Under the pieces are notes generated by a model. The model was not told the origin of the DNA. It did not search any database and saw nothing but the letters and a program-made list of their open reading frames with translations. Source: Hymenobacter montanus (GTDB lineage Bacteria; Bacteroidota; Bacteroidia; Cytophagales; Hymenobacteraceae). From it: a DNA stretch of 60,551 bases. The translations under genes and the position numbers were made by a program. Position 1 is the stretch's first letter; the number at the start of each line of letters is the position of its first letter. Below, one piece after another: positions 16,201 to 25,070 of this stretch. Location: NCBI RefSeq assembly GCF_014699115.1, contig NZ_JACXAD010000031.1, positions 1 to 60,551 on the forward strand, in the 5' to 3' direction.

Positions 16201-16712
16201 ATTTTTCTAATCCGCAGAATGGGCCCGACGGCCCGCTAACGTCGACCGGCTTCTCATAACCTAGCTGTTACTCTAATGGTTGGGGCCGGCCATCCGTGTC
16301 TTTTGGCCCCGCGGGACCCTAGAAACGAGCTCAGCACGCTCGCTAGGACCCTAGTAGCCGAGGGGGAAGGCGCAGTTACCTGTTGAACCATATTGTTAGC
16401 CAGAGCCAAAATCACGATGTGATGGTCCTAACGGGGCCACAAAAAAGCCCGTTTCCAATCTGGAAACGGGCTTTTTGTTTGTTCTAGTATGTGATAAGTA
16501 TGTAAGAGCGGTGAAAGGTTTCCCGCGATGCCTTGTTGTGTCTAGATTCTGTTGAAGCTGACTGAGGCTAGGATTCTGGATTTCTCTGGATGTTGAAAGG
16601 CAATAGCCGGGAATCTTGTCCAGATTAGGAAGGAGCAAGTGAAAAGTTCTTAGGGTCCACTAACAGCCGCCAAATTACTTTCGTATAAGTTAAGTCTTTA
16701 AGTATTTAAAAA
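16201..16712. other. Junction region between core genes and the AT-rich island
   Basis: About 510 bp without a convincing gene. Up to about 16440 the composition is that of the GC-rich chromosome. A bidirectional terminator follows at 16441-16476, and from about 16660 the sequence becomes AT-rich. No tRNA gene and no repeat shared with the right side of the island was found, so no attachment site can be named. Confidence 0.5.
16441..16476. terminator. Bidirectional intrinsic terminator
   Basis: GCCCGTTTCCA pairs with TGGAAACGGGC, flanked by an A-run on the left and a T-run on the right, so it can work on either strand. No intact gene ends beside it; it may belong to a gene lost when the island inserted. 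Confidence 0.75.
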
Positions 16713-17012
16713 TTGATTGATATGATTGTCTTGACAATTGCTTTTTATGATGAGATGGCTACTCGCTTAGCAGATATAATTGAACGTCGCTTAACCAAGC
16801 TTTACACAGCTACTAAACCAACACATGATGCTGATGCATTGATGACGGTTGAAGATTGCGCCAAGCGGTTAAAGCTATGTAAAAAGACGGTTTTGAGTCG
16901 AATAGAAAGCGGGCTGCTGGTTGCCACTAACTATGGCTCCGATAAGCGCCCACGTTGGCGGGTCACGAACACGGATTTGAAGAAGTTGCTGCTTGCCCAC
17001 GGCCAGCGATAG
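16713..17012 (+). CDS. Excisionase/MerR-type helix-turn-helix protein
   Basis: The 99-residue protein has an N-terminal helix (to about 40) and a HTH_17-like domain, LMTVEDCAKRLKLCKKTVLS with the wing ending RPRWRVTNTDLKKLLL. Such proteins act as excision factors or small regulators of mobile elements. A later in-frame ATG at 16722 could also be the start. It is AT-rich, like the two genes after it, and opens the foreign segment. No integrase is present. Confidence 0.75.
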   Translation: MIDMIVLTIAFYDEMATRLADIIERRLTKLYTATKPTHDADALMTVEDCAKRLKLCKKTVLSRIESGLLVATNYGSDKRPRWRVTNTDLKKLLLAHGQR

Positions 17013-17169
17013 TATCAGCCAGGAAGGGAAACCCGGTAGTCTTATGGTTACCAAATTTTGTCATTTTATAGGATAAAATAGAGATGTTAAGGTTTGTGAT
17101 TGGATAAGGGTAGCACTATGGTTGCTGGAAAGTATCTTTCCAATTGATTCATTTAAAAGTATATCTACT

Positions 17170-18021
17170 ATGCCACTTCTACCTACTCCTGACCCTTTCT
17201 TAGAGGTGAGGATACAAGACTTAAATGATTTACGCGGGGTTTTGGGTCTGTGCGCGGGGTTTTCAAGGGGAGACTGGCGCCATAAGGGGTTGGCATCTCA
17301 TTTAATGGAGTGGCTTCCAGAATTTTCTCTGGATTGGACCGAACTAACCAGCATTGGCCCTCATAACATGATGGCAAGAGCTAGGCAAGCGGCCAGGAAC
17401 TTTTACAAATCCGATAAGTACGAAAAGAGGGGAGAAATTGGAGAACTGCTTTTACATGCTATCATAAGGCAAACCTTTGGGACCTTGCCGGCAATTAGTA
17501 AAATGTTTTATAAGGATAGCCCGAACGATACCGTGAAAGGGTTCGATGTGGTACACGTAGTTGATTCAGGGGATAATTTGGAGTTGTGGATAGGAGAAGT
17601 CAAATTATATGAGGATATTACCAGGGCGATATACGACGTTTCGCAGGAGTTAGTAACTCATCTATCCGATGAATACCTGGAAGGTGAATTTATAGCAATT
17701 AATAATAAAATCGACCCTAATTGGCCGCATGCAGAAAAGTTAAAGAAGCTTCTTCACCGCAATACTTCATTAGATGAAGTGTTCGACTCAATCTGTATTC
17801 CTGTTCTGCTTGCTTATGAGTCAGAGCTATTCTCAAGTTTCAGCGCTGTTGACCAAGACTATAAGCAAGCATTTATTAATGAAGTAAATAAAATCAGGGT
17901 AAAGTTTGAAGAAAAGAACAAAGAGATAAAGGTTAAGGTGCTCTTGTTCTTGTTCCCTATGAAAGATAAACAAAGCTTATTAACTGAGTTTGACGAGATT
18001 TTAAAAGGTAATCAAAGATGA
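17170..18021 (+). CDS. hamA: HamA-like nuclease subunit of a Hachiman-type defence system (DUF1837)
   Basis: From the ATG at 17170 the protein is 283 residues; a TTG at 17122 would add 16. It carries the DUF1837/HamA pattern: RGEIGELLLHAIIRQ (about 87-101), SKMFYKDSP, KGFDVVHV (123-130) and LWIGEVKLYED (139-149). GFD and GEVK are the D and E-x-K parts of a PD-(D/E)xK-like nuclease site. In described Hachiman systems HamA is the effector held by the HamB helicase. The stop overlaps the helicase start by 4 bp. Composition is far more AT-rich than the chromosome. Confidence 0.85.
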   Translation: MPLLPTPDPFLEVRIQDLNDLRGVLGLCAGFSRGDWRHKGLASHLMEWLPEFSLDWTELTSIGPHNMMARARQAARNFYKSDKYEKRGEIGELLLHAIIRQTFGTLPAISKMFYKDSPNDTVKGFDVVHVVDSGDNLELWIGEVKLYEDITRAIYDVSQELVTHLSDEYLEGEFIAINNKIDPNWPHAEKLKKLLHRNTSLDEVFDSICIPVLLAYESELFSSFSAVDQDYKQAFINEVNKIRVKFEEKNKEIKVKVLLFLFPMKDKQSLLTEFDEILKGNQR

Positions 18022-20129
18022 AAGAAATTTATGAATCCATTATGGCGCAATTATCTACTACAGATATCATGCTGACTAACCAGTATGAGATTCTGAAGGA
18101 AGCTAACAATATTGTAAATGATGCTCAGAGTGAGTACGCTCAAGATGTTGTATTGCGTTTGCTTGAAAAAAAAGAAAGTTTCCCTATAGTAGAGGCGAAA
18201 AAACTAATTAATGCACTTGCTCGCAAGGTGGGCCTCTTCCCATATATGAACTTGGAAGAAGCTTCTTATGCTGAGACATTTGCTTACTTCTTTTTCAAGC
18301 CAGAAGGTTTAGCTAATGATGAGATAGTTTTTCACAGACCTCAAGCGGAGGTTTTCTATTCCATTCTTGAAGGTGAAAATGTTATTTTAAGTGCGCCAAC
18401 ATCTTTTGGTAAGAGCTTAATTATCGATGCCCTAGTTGCTTCTAGAAAATATAACAATATCGCTATTATTTTGCCAACGATTGCTCTGATAGATGAAACT
18501 AGAAAGCGGTTATCTTCTTACAAAGACTATAAAATTATTACTCACGCTTCTCAAAGTAAGTCTGAGAAAAATCTGTTCGTTCTTACTCAAGAGAGAGTAG
18601 TTGAATTTTTGAATTCTCCAATCGACCTATTCATTATAGATGAATTTTATAAGTTAAGCCCCACTGCGATTGACCAAGATAGAAGCTATGTGCTTAATCA
18701 TGCTTTCTATAAGCTTTATAAAACTAACGCTCAATTTTATCTACTTGGTCCAGCTATAGAAGGGGTGGTTTTACCTGAAACGATTCATTATACTTTCAAA
18801 AAGTTATTGTTTAAAACAGTTATATCAGAATTCATTAGGGTCCCAGTTCCAAAGGGGCAGAACCTGGACGTACTTGTGAATTTATGTCGAAATCTAAACG
18901 GCGAACCTACTTTAGTGTATTGTGCCTCACCTCAAAGCGCAAATAAGGTCGCTTTGAGAATTGCGCGTGAGTCAAATTCCGAAAATTCTAACCAAGGTTT
19001 TGTTGGGTGGCTTGAGGAAAACTTTCATCCTTCGTGGAACCTGCCTTTCATCATATCCAAAGGAGTAGGAGTTCATCATGGTAAAATGCCTCGATCGGTT
19101 TCACAGATAATAGTTAAGCTTTTTAATGAAGGAAAAATCCATACGCTTATCTGTACATCAACTTTGATTGAAGGCGTCAATACTAAAGCTAAAAACGTCG
19201 TTATCTACGATAATATAGTTGCTCAAAGGAGATTAGATTTCTTTACATTTAATAATATATGCGGTCGCTCAGGCCGTATGTATCAACATTTTGTAGGCCG
19301 AATATTTTTGTTTCATGACCGTCCACTGCCGAATGAGCTATTTGTAGATTTCCCAATTTTAAATCAGGCTAACGATGTGCCATCTAAACTTTTGATTCAA
19401 ATCAATTCGGAAGATTTAAGCTTAAACTCTGAATATAAGTTAGCTTTCCTAAAAGAGCAGAGCTTGCTTTCTATAGAACTTATAAAAAGTAACCATAATA
19501 TAGCTCCGGAATCTCAATTGGCTTTAGCGCAAGATATTATTGATAATATTGGGGAATATTATTACGCACTGAATTGGCAGGATAAACCTACCTATGACCA
19601 ACTGTTACAAGCTTGCTTATTAATTTGGAAACACCTGCATAAGGCAAGAGGCACTAGAAGTGTCATGTCAGGCAAAAGTTTAGCCTACAGAGTAAATCGG
19701 GTTGTGCAACACAAATCCTTGCAAAGGATTATCAGAGCAAGGGTGCTATATAGCGATAGCAATGAGCAAATAAGCGATAAAATCGATGATGAACTCAACT
19801 TTGTTCGGCTTTGGGCAACACATAACTTTCCCAAGTACCTTAGAGCGCTTCATGCGATACAAAAAGAGATTTTTAGTAACCTTGGCCTTGAGCCAGGGGA
19901 TTATTTAACTTTTGCAAGTCAGTTAGAGTGCCTCTTTGCTGACCCTACTTTAGTAGCACTTGACGAATATGGAATCCCCTTTCAGTTAGCACAAAAAATC
20001 CAGGGTGGGCTAAAGCCAAATGGTAACCTGGACGATGTATTAGCAAATTTGAAAGACTTTGATGAAAGCAAGTATGAATTAACTGATTTTGAATTAGAGA
20101 TTATAACTGATGCAAAAAGGTATCTTTAA
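18018..20129 (+). CDS. hamB: HamB-like superfamily 2 helicase of a Hachiman-type defence system
   Basis: The 703-residue protein has helicase motif I APTSFGKS (126-133), a DEFY box in motif II (208-211, family-type variant of DEAH), motif V-like STLIEGVNTKAKNVV (381-395) and motif VI GRSGR (416-420), followed by a long helical C-terminus of about 280 residues. It is the usual partner of a DUF1837 protein. ATGA overlap with hamA shows coupling. In studied systems the helicase senses abnormal DNA and releases the nuclease. No motif is missing, so the system looks intact. Confidence 0.88.
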   Translation: MKEIYESIMAQLSTTDIMLTNQYEILKEANNIVNDAQSEYAQDVVLRLLEKKESFPIVEAKKLINALARKVGLFPYMNLEEASYAETFAYFFFKPEGLANDEIVFHRPQAEVFYSILEGENVILSAPTSFGKSLIIDALVASRKYNNIAIILPTIALIDETRKRLSSYKDYKIITHASQSKSEKNLFVLTQERVVEFLNSPIDLFIIDEFYKLSPTAIDQDRSYVLNHAFYKLYKTNAQFYLLGPAIEGVVLPETIHYTFKKLLFKTVISEFIRVPVPKGQNLDVLVNLCRNLNGEPTLVYCASPQSANKVALRIARESNSENSNQGFVGWLEENFHPSWNLPFIISKGVGVHHGKMPRSVSQIIVKLFNEGKIHTLICTSTLIEGVNTKAKNVVIYDNIVAQRRLDFFTFNNICGRSGRMYQHFVGRIFLFHDRPLPNELFVDFPILNQANDVPSKLLIQINSEDLSLNSEYKLAFLKEQSLLSIELIKSNHNIAPESQLALAQDIIDNIGEYYYALNWQDKPTYDQLLQACLLIWKHLHKARGTRSVMSGKSLAYRVNRVVQHKSLQRIIRARVLYSDSNEQISDKIDDELNFVRLWATHNFPKYLRALHAIQKEIFSNLGLEPGDYLTFASQLECLFADPTLVALDEYGIPFQLAQKIQGGLKPNGNLDDVLANLKDFDESKYELTDFELEIITDAKRYL

Positions 20130-20434
20130 TAAGCTCATGTCTTAATATTGATGGAACTGGCTTTTGATTATAAATGCTCCCCCTCCCTAAAAAAGTTTTG
20201 TAAAAATTTTACGGCTGTGGTGCCCACGTTTTTTTGTCTGGTTGCTTGGTCATACATCTGAGGTCGGATACACAGTGAGACTGCTGGACCTAAGGGGAGC
20301 CATCCCATCAGGGGCGGAGGGGGTGGGGTACAGTAACAGGGCTTTTCGGAACAGATAATAGTTAGGCACCTTACGTCCTTTGTTGTAATTCGCAGCAAAA
20401 GCAGCTTCCTTATACTATTTTAGCGTGTAACGGC
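20130..20434. other. AT-rich to mixed intergenic stretch after the defence genes
   Basis: About 305 bp with short spurious frames. I see no terminator with a proper T-run, no promoter box and no repeat. Confidence 0.4.
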
Positions 20435-20886
20435 TTATTGGTTTGATATTTGGATTGATTTCGTTTCGTAGGGTAAATCATACTTAATAGTTGGTTTTGT
20501 GTACGAATGGATTTGTGCTATACGCTCTTTACTTTCAGCCGTTGGAATGCCTCGGAATTGCTGAGCATAGCGGGTAGTTATATCATCCCAGTTATCGTTT
20601 TTGGGTGGCGTATTACTGTTTCGGAAGTACCGTAGTGTCGCTGCCGTTTCTCTATTACCAGTCTTTAAAAACTGGTATAATAGCGTTTTGTATGTGGTGC
20701 GCTTTAGGATAACGCTTCCTGGTGCCTGGGCGGCTGCGAAATTTCCTGCACGAGCTTCAGTTCGGCAATACCCAGGACTGCCTGGTTCTTGTGGGTAGCC
20801 TGCACCTTGGTGTCAGCGGCCGCCGATTCAAAGAGAACGGGCAACCGCTGTGCCACCTGGGTGTTGATAGTGGATTGAGTATGGCC
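20435..20886 (-). pseudogene. Eroded coding remnants of unknown family
   Basis: Two minus-strand frames have clear protein-like composition but no start. Fragment b (20704-20886) reads INTQVAQRLPVLFESA, then HKNQAVLGIAELKLVQEIS. Fragment a (stop at 20435-20437) reads RTTYKTLLYQFLKTGNRETA, RYFRNSNTPPKNDNWDD and IPTAESKERIAQIHSY. They are in different frames and meet near 20700-20740, consistent with one frameshifted gene or two pieces joined by deletion. No family is recognised. They mark the right side of the foreign segment. Confidence 0.45.
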
Positions 20887-20916
20887 TTAGAACTATGATT
20901 AGGCCAATGCGGCAAG

Positions 20917-21699
20917 CTACTGTTGCGTAAAGGCCTGCACCAACTGAAATACCACCTCCGGCTGCTCGGCGTGCACCCAGTGGCCGGCGTCCGGCACCGT
21001 GGCCACTTCTGAGTTGGGAAACAGGGATGGGATGCCGTACAGCTTATCTTCCGTCGATATGTAGTCCGATTTGCCACCCCGGATGAACAGGGCCGGCTTG
21101 ACAAAGGGGACGGGGCTCTCTATCGCCTCGCCAATGGCCGGCAATTGCGCGGCCAGCACGTCAAGGTTGATGCGCCAGGCAAAGGAGTTGTCTTCCCTGC
21201 GATAAAGATTCTTCAGTAAAAACTGCCGGGTGCCCAAAGTCGGCACGTGCGGCGCCAGCGCCGCATCGGCTTCCTGCCGGTTGCTAATGGTGGCAAGGTT
21301 CACGGCGTGCAGGCCAGCCAGGATGCTGTCCTGGTGGTGCATGTCGGAAAAGCGCGGGGCAACGTCGATGACAATGAGCCGGGCCAGCTGTTCGGGATAG
21401 TCCAGGGCCAACCGCATGGCTACTTTGCCTCCCATGCTGTGGCCGAGTAGGGTGAGGTCGCTACCTAACTGCAGGTGGTTGAACAGCGCCAGTACGTCTT
21501 CCACCATGAGGGAATAGGAGTGCTCGGGGCTATGGAACGAGCGGCCATGGTTGCGCAAATCGACGCTCACCACGCGCAGGCCGGCTTCGGTAGCCCAGCG
21601 TCGGGCCAGGGTCTGCCAATTGTCGAGGGTGCCAAACAGGCCGTGGAGGATAACCAGGGGCGCGCCCTGACCTTGGTCGAGGTGATGAAGCAAAGGCAT
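20917..21699 (-). CDS. Alpha/beta hydrolase (YbfF-like esterase)
   Basis: The 260-residue protein has the alpha/beta-hydrolase elements in order: oxyanion strand VILHGLFGTLDNW, DLRNHGRS, nucleophile elbow GHSMGG (Ser88), and a late HWVHAEQP with the catalytic His. The SHSPxHxYxxM-type segment after RNHGRSFHS resembles YbfF-like acyl-CoA/acyl esterases. The natural substrate is unknown. It stands alone, between the foreign remnants and a repeat element. Confidence 0.85.
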   Translation of the reverse strand: MPLLHHLDQGQGAPLVILHGLFGTLDNWQTLARRWATEAGLRVVSVDLRNHGRSFHSPEHSYSLMVEDVLALFNHLQLGSDLTLLGHSMGGKVAMRLALDYPEQLARLIVIDVAPRFSDMHHQDSILAGLHAVNLATISNRQEADAALAPHVPTLGTRQFLLKNLYRREDNSFAWRINLDVLAAQLPAIGEAIESPVPFVKPALFIRGGKSDYISTEDKLYGIPSLFPNSEVATVPDAGHWVHAEQPEVVFQLVQAFTQQ

Positions 21700-21714
21700 G
21701 AGGCAAAAATAGCG

Positions 21715-21744
21715 AAAGCCTCCCCGGCTGAGCGGGGAGGCTTT
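21715..21744. terminator. 11-bp perfect hairpin upstream of the hydrolase
   Basis: AAAGCCTCCCC (21715-21725) pairs with GGGGAGGCTTT (21734-21744). It lies 15 bp before the hydrolase ATG on the minus strand. T-runs are short on both sides, so it could be a weak terminator or a leader hairpin near the ribosome-binding region. Confidence 0.4.
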
Positions 21745-21850
21745 GGAAACGCAAAATCTGTTCGGCAGTTACCCTATTCCCGTCGCGCGAGGCTGGCCCG
21801 TCCGGCCGAGCCGCTCAACCAAATGGCTTGCCTGCGCCCGGCATTTGAGA

Positions 21851-21977
21851 GCGGTTCTCCAGTCAGGGGGCGGTTTTTTAGGAATTAAAAATTAAAAATG
21901 AAGAATTAAAAATCGGCTGGTCAATTTTTAATTCTTCATTTTTAATTTTTAATTCCTTCCTCCTAGGTGAGAACTGC
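21851..21977. repeat. MITE-like element with a perfect 33-bp AT-rich hairpin
   Basis: Outer ends GCGGTTCTC (21851-21859) and GAGAACTGC (21969-21977) are imperfect inverted repeats. Inside, arms 21881-21913 and 21924-21956 pair perfectly over 33 bp around CGGCTGGTCA; the arms reiterate the AATTAAAAAT word. The left flank and the core recur at 66-177. The roughly 127-bp unit with terminal inverted repeats and no coding capacity resembles a miniature mobile element. Confidence 0.7.
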
Positions 21978-22041
21978 AATAAGAGCTGGTTACCTCATTT
22001 TTACGACTTGACACTAGTCAAGAACCTGACTTACTGCTGGC

Positions 22042-22962
22042 TTAGGCCGTGGCGGGCGCGCCGGCCGTAGCCGCTTTGAATGCCGGGGCAAACACCGTTT
22101 GAGCAAATTCTTGCAGCGTGGTGGGCGTGGTGCTACGAGCGTCGCGCGGGGCGGCCACCATTACCTTTTCCTCGTTGATGTTGCGGGTCATCTCGTCGTA
22201 CAGGTTAGCCATGCTTTCGCTCAACCCGACCTGCCGCATGCCCTGCTTGGCGTCGTCGTACGAAAACTGTACGTAGGACAACTCGGGCCGGCCAATGGCG
22301 GTGCCGATGGCGGTGGCGGCGTCTTGCTGCGAGTAGTTTTGGGGACCGAGCAAGTACTCGACGCGGCGGTTTTCGAGGCTGCCGGCCAGCAGCTCAGCGG
22401 CCCGGGCCGCAATGTCGCGGGTGGCAACCATGGGAAAGCGCAGGTCGGGCCGCATGGCCGAACCAACAATGCCCAGGTGCTGAATCAGGCCGATGTTGGC
22501 CAGCAGATTTTCCATGAAGTAGGCCGGGCGCAGGTGCGTTACGGCCAAGCCCTCAATGGCGTTGAGGCGCGCCTCCTGGTGGTACAGGCCCACTACTGGG
22601 CCGGTGCCGGCTGGTTCATCAGCCCCAATGCTGCTCAGGTGCACGGCGGCGGGCAGGCCGGCAGCGCGCACCGCCGTGGCCGTAGCTTCGCCAATTTGGT
22701 GCATATGAGCCAGCGCATCGGGCGCGGCTAGGTTGGGCGGAATCATTAAAAAAGCCGCATCGGCCCCGCGCAGGGCCTCGGTGAGGAATGCTACGTCGTG
22801 TGCATTGCCGGCTTTGATAGCGGCACCGGCCGCTTGCAAGGCCTCCAGGCGAGCGCTGGGTCGGGCCACGGCCGTAACCTGGTGGCCTTGTTCCAGCAAG
22901 CGGTGAGTGAGGGCGGTACCGATATTGCCAGTGGCGCCGAGCACGGTGATTTTCTTGGACAT
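22042..22962 (-). CDS. NmrA/YcgF-type NAD(P)-binding oxidoreductase
   Basis: From the ATG at 22962 the protein is 306 residues beginning MSKKITVLGATGNIGTAL, the Rossmann nucleotide-binding motif (GATGNIG at 8-14). VHLSSIGAD and LRPAYFMENLL follow, as in NmrA-like and QOR2-type atypical short-chain dehydrogenases. The open frame extends far upstream but that part lies over the divergent promoter region and is not coding. It diverges from a HxlR regulator gene, an arrangement typical of quinone- or aldehyde-stress genes. Confidence 0.88.
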   Translation of the reverse strand: MSKKITVLGATGNIGTALTHRLLEQGHQVTAVARPSARLEALQAAGAAIKAGNAHDVAFLTEALRGADAAFLMIPPNLAAPDALAHMHQIGEATATAVRAAGLPAAVHLSSIGADEPAGTGPVVGLYHQEARLNAIEGLAVTHLRPAYFMENLLANIGLIQHLGIVGSAMRPDLRFPMVATRDIAARAAELLAGSLENRRVEYLLGPQNYSQQDAATAIGTAIGRPELSYVQFSYDDAKQGMRQVGLSESMANLYDEMTRNINEEKVMVAAPRDARSTTPTTLQEFAQTVFAPAFKAATAGAPATA

Positions 22963-23038
22963 ATAAAATCGAGAAGTTGAGCGGAAGCGGAGTTGCTCTC
23001 CGGCTCGGCAAAGGTTGATGCTTACTTTCGCTTTTAGC

Positions 23039-23065
23039 AAGTACCAACTAAAAAGTAGGGTACTT
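23039..23065. promoter_or_regulatory. Inverted repeat in the divergent promoter region, candidate HxlR operator
   Basis: AAGTACC (23039-23045) and GGTACTT (23059-23065) are perfect inverted halves separated by 13 bp, in the only gap between the NmrA-type gene and the HxlR gene. HxlR-family dimers bind such dyads. It probably controls both genes. Confidence 0.5.
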
Positions 23066-23106
23066 ACTCTAAGGGTAGAATTGTTAACAATCAAGCTCAT
23101 AAATTT

Positions 23107-23511
23107 ATGGCTAAGCTCACCAAACAGCAGCAAGCCGAAGCTCATTGGACCGCCATTCGCGCCAAGCGCGACTTGGTTTGCCCCGTGCGCACCACCCTCA
23201 ACGTGCTGGGTGGCAAGTGGAAGCTGCTGATTCTGTCTTATCTCCTCGACGAGCCCCGCCGTTACGGCGAACTGCGTCGCCTGATGCCCGAAATCACTGA
23301 GAAGATGCTCATTCAAGAACTGCGCGAATTGGAGACCGACGGCATCGTGGCCCGCACCATTCACCAAGTGGTGCCGCCACGCGTCGACTACAGCCTCACC
23401 GAACAAGGGCAGCGAGTGCGCTCGGTATTCACCGAGCTGCTGGGCTGGGGCATTCAGTATTTATGCCGCGAAGGGGGCCCCTCACCCGCGAGAGCCGAGC
23501 CGATGAATTAA
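23107..23511 (+). CDS. HxlR family transcriptional regulator
   Basis: The 134-residue winged-helix protein has the HxlR core: CPVRTTLNVLGGKWKLLIL, RRYGELRRLMPEITEKML and DGIVARTIHQVVPPRVDYSLT. Cys25 in the CPV motif is the position used for redox or electrophile sensing in YodB/QsrR-like members. It is transcribed divergently from the NmrA-type oxidoreductase and probably regulates it through the dyad between them. Confidence 0.9.
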   Translation: MAKLTKQQQAEAHWTAIRAKRDLVCPVRTTLNVLGGKWKLLILSYLLDEPRRYGELRRLMPEITEKMLIQELRELETDGIVARTIHQVVPPRVDYSLTEQGQRVRSVFTELLGWGIQYLCREGGPSPARAEPMN

Positions 23512-23669
23512 AAGCCGGAAGCTGCCGAGCCTGAGTCTGCGCCCGGGGCTGCCTTTGCCTGGCTTGTCGCTCAGCAAAATATTTACTGCTTTCCTTTGCC
23601 GACGCATTGAAAACGGCAGTAAGAATTTTATTTACTGGTTATAAACCTCACTAAATCTTCATCTTTGTT

Positions 23670-25070
23670 TTGCGCTTAACCCTACTGCTACTCCTGTCGG
23701 CATTGCCCGGGGCTGTCCTGGCCCAGGTGGTGCCGTCCGGTACTGCCACTCCTGCCACGCCCCCCAACGCCGCGCCCGCTCAGGAACCCATGCGTCTGCC
23801 TAATGGCCCCCTGGCGCCTGCCCCCAACTGGAGCCTGCACTTCCAGCAAACCCTCGTTAATCAGTGGCATAATGACCTGAACACGTCCTATTCGGGCGAT
23901 TATAGCCTCGCCGACCGCGAATCGGCCAAGCTCTCGTTCACGTCGACGTTGTTTATCGGCCGGCGGCTGTGGCAAGGAGGGGCTCTTTACTTCAACCCCG
24001 AGGTGGCCGGCGGGAGCGGCTTGAGCGGGGCCCGGGGCATTGCGGGCTTCGTTAATGGCGAAACCTTCCGCATCGGCGACCCCGCCCCGAGCCTGTACCT
24101 GGCGCGGCTGTACCTGCGGCAAACCTTTGCCCTCGGCCCCGACACCGAGGCCGAGGAGGATGACCTTAACCAGTTGGCTGGTCCGCGCCCCACGCACTAT
24201 CTCGCCGTGAATTTAGGCAAGTTCAGTGTCGCCGATTTCTTCGACCAAAACAGTTGCTCGCACGACCCGCGCACCCAGTTTCTGAACTGGAGCCTGATGA
24301 GCGCCGGGGCCTGGGACTACGCGGCTAATACCCGCGGCTACACCGTGGGCGGCGTGCTCGAATACGTAACCCCGAGTTTTGCCCTGCGCTTCGCTTCCAC
24401 CCTGGTGCCCACCCTGGCGAACGGCCCGGTGCTGGACTGGCACTACGGCACGGCGCACGCCGAAACGCTGGAGTTCACCAAGGTCTATAACCTGGGCGGC
24501 CACCAGGGTACGGTGCGGGCATTGGGCTTCCGCAACGTTGCGGCCATGGGTTCCTACCGCACGGCCGTGGCGGTGGGCCAGGGCTCCGGCGAGCGGCCCG
24601 ATGTGACCAGCGTGCACCGCGATGGCCACACCAAAGTCGGCTTTGCGCTGAACGCGGAGCAGGAAGTCACCAAGGAGGTAACCCTATTCGCCCGCATTAG
24701 CTACAACGACGGCAAAAATGAAACCTGGGCCTTCACCGAAATAGACCGTAGTGCTTGCCTGGGGGCGGTGAGCACCGGGGCCCGCTGGCAACGGCCCGAC
24801 GACCGCTTCGGCGCGGCCGTGGTCGTGAACGGCATCAGCCCCGAGCATCGCGCTTACTTAGCAGCCGGTGGCTATGGGTTCATCGTGGGCGATGGTGCGC
24901 TCAACTACTATGGCCCCGAACGCATCGGCGAGGTGTATTACAGCATCGGTCTGCCGAAATATCACGCGGCCATCAGCCCCGATTACCAGCTTGTGGTCAA
25001 CCCGGCATACAACCGCGACCGTAGTGGACCAGTGCACGTGGTGGCAGTGCGCCTGCACGTCGAGTTCTAG
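23670..25070 (+). CDS. Carbohydrate-selective porin (OprB family)
   Basis: No ATG is available; a TTG at 23670 gives a 466-residue protein with a proper signal peptide (LLLLLSALPGAVLAQ). The mature part has Pro/Ala-rich linker sequence and then beta-barrel strands with the OprB-like landmarks ARGIAGFVNGE, LYLARLYLRQTF and KFSVADFFDQNSCSHDPRTQF. It should form an outer-membrane barrel for sugar or related solutes. It is a single gene, about 160 bp after the HxlR gene. Confidence 0.8.
   Translation: MRLTLLLLLSALPGAVLAQVVPSGTATPATPPNAAPAQEPMRLPNGPLAPAPNWSLHFQQTLVNQWHNDLNTSYSGDYSLADRESAKLSFTSTLFIGRRLWQGGALYFNPEVAGGSGLSGARGIAGFVNGETFRIGDPAPSLYLARLYLRQTFALGPDTEAEEDDLNQLAGPRPTHYLAVNLGKFSVADFFDQNSCSHDPRTQFLNWSLMSAGAWDYAANTRGYTVGGVLEYVTPSFALRFASTLVPTLANGPVLDWHYGTAHAETLEFTKVYNLGGHQGTVRALGFRNVAAMGSYRTAVAVGQGSGERPDVTSVHRDGHTKVGFALNAEQEVTKEVTLFARISYNDGKNETWAFTEIDRSACLGAVSTGARWQRPDDRFGAAVVVNGISPEHRAYLAAGGYGFIVGDGALNYYGPERIGEVYYSIGLPKYHAAISPDYQLVVNPAYNRDRSGPVHVVAVRLHVEF

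Noticed and set aside
16396..16638. 80-codon minus-strand frame across the terminator at 16441-16476
   Set aside because: It reads through a perfect terminator stem and has no homologue that I recognise.
21704..21711. TATTTTTG box on the minus strand before the alpha/beta hydrolase gene
   Set aside because: It lies only about 5 bp before the ATG, so the transcript would start inside the codon; probably chance.
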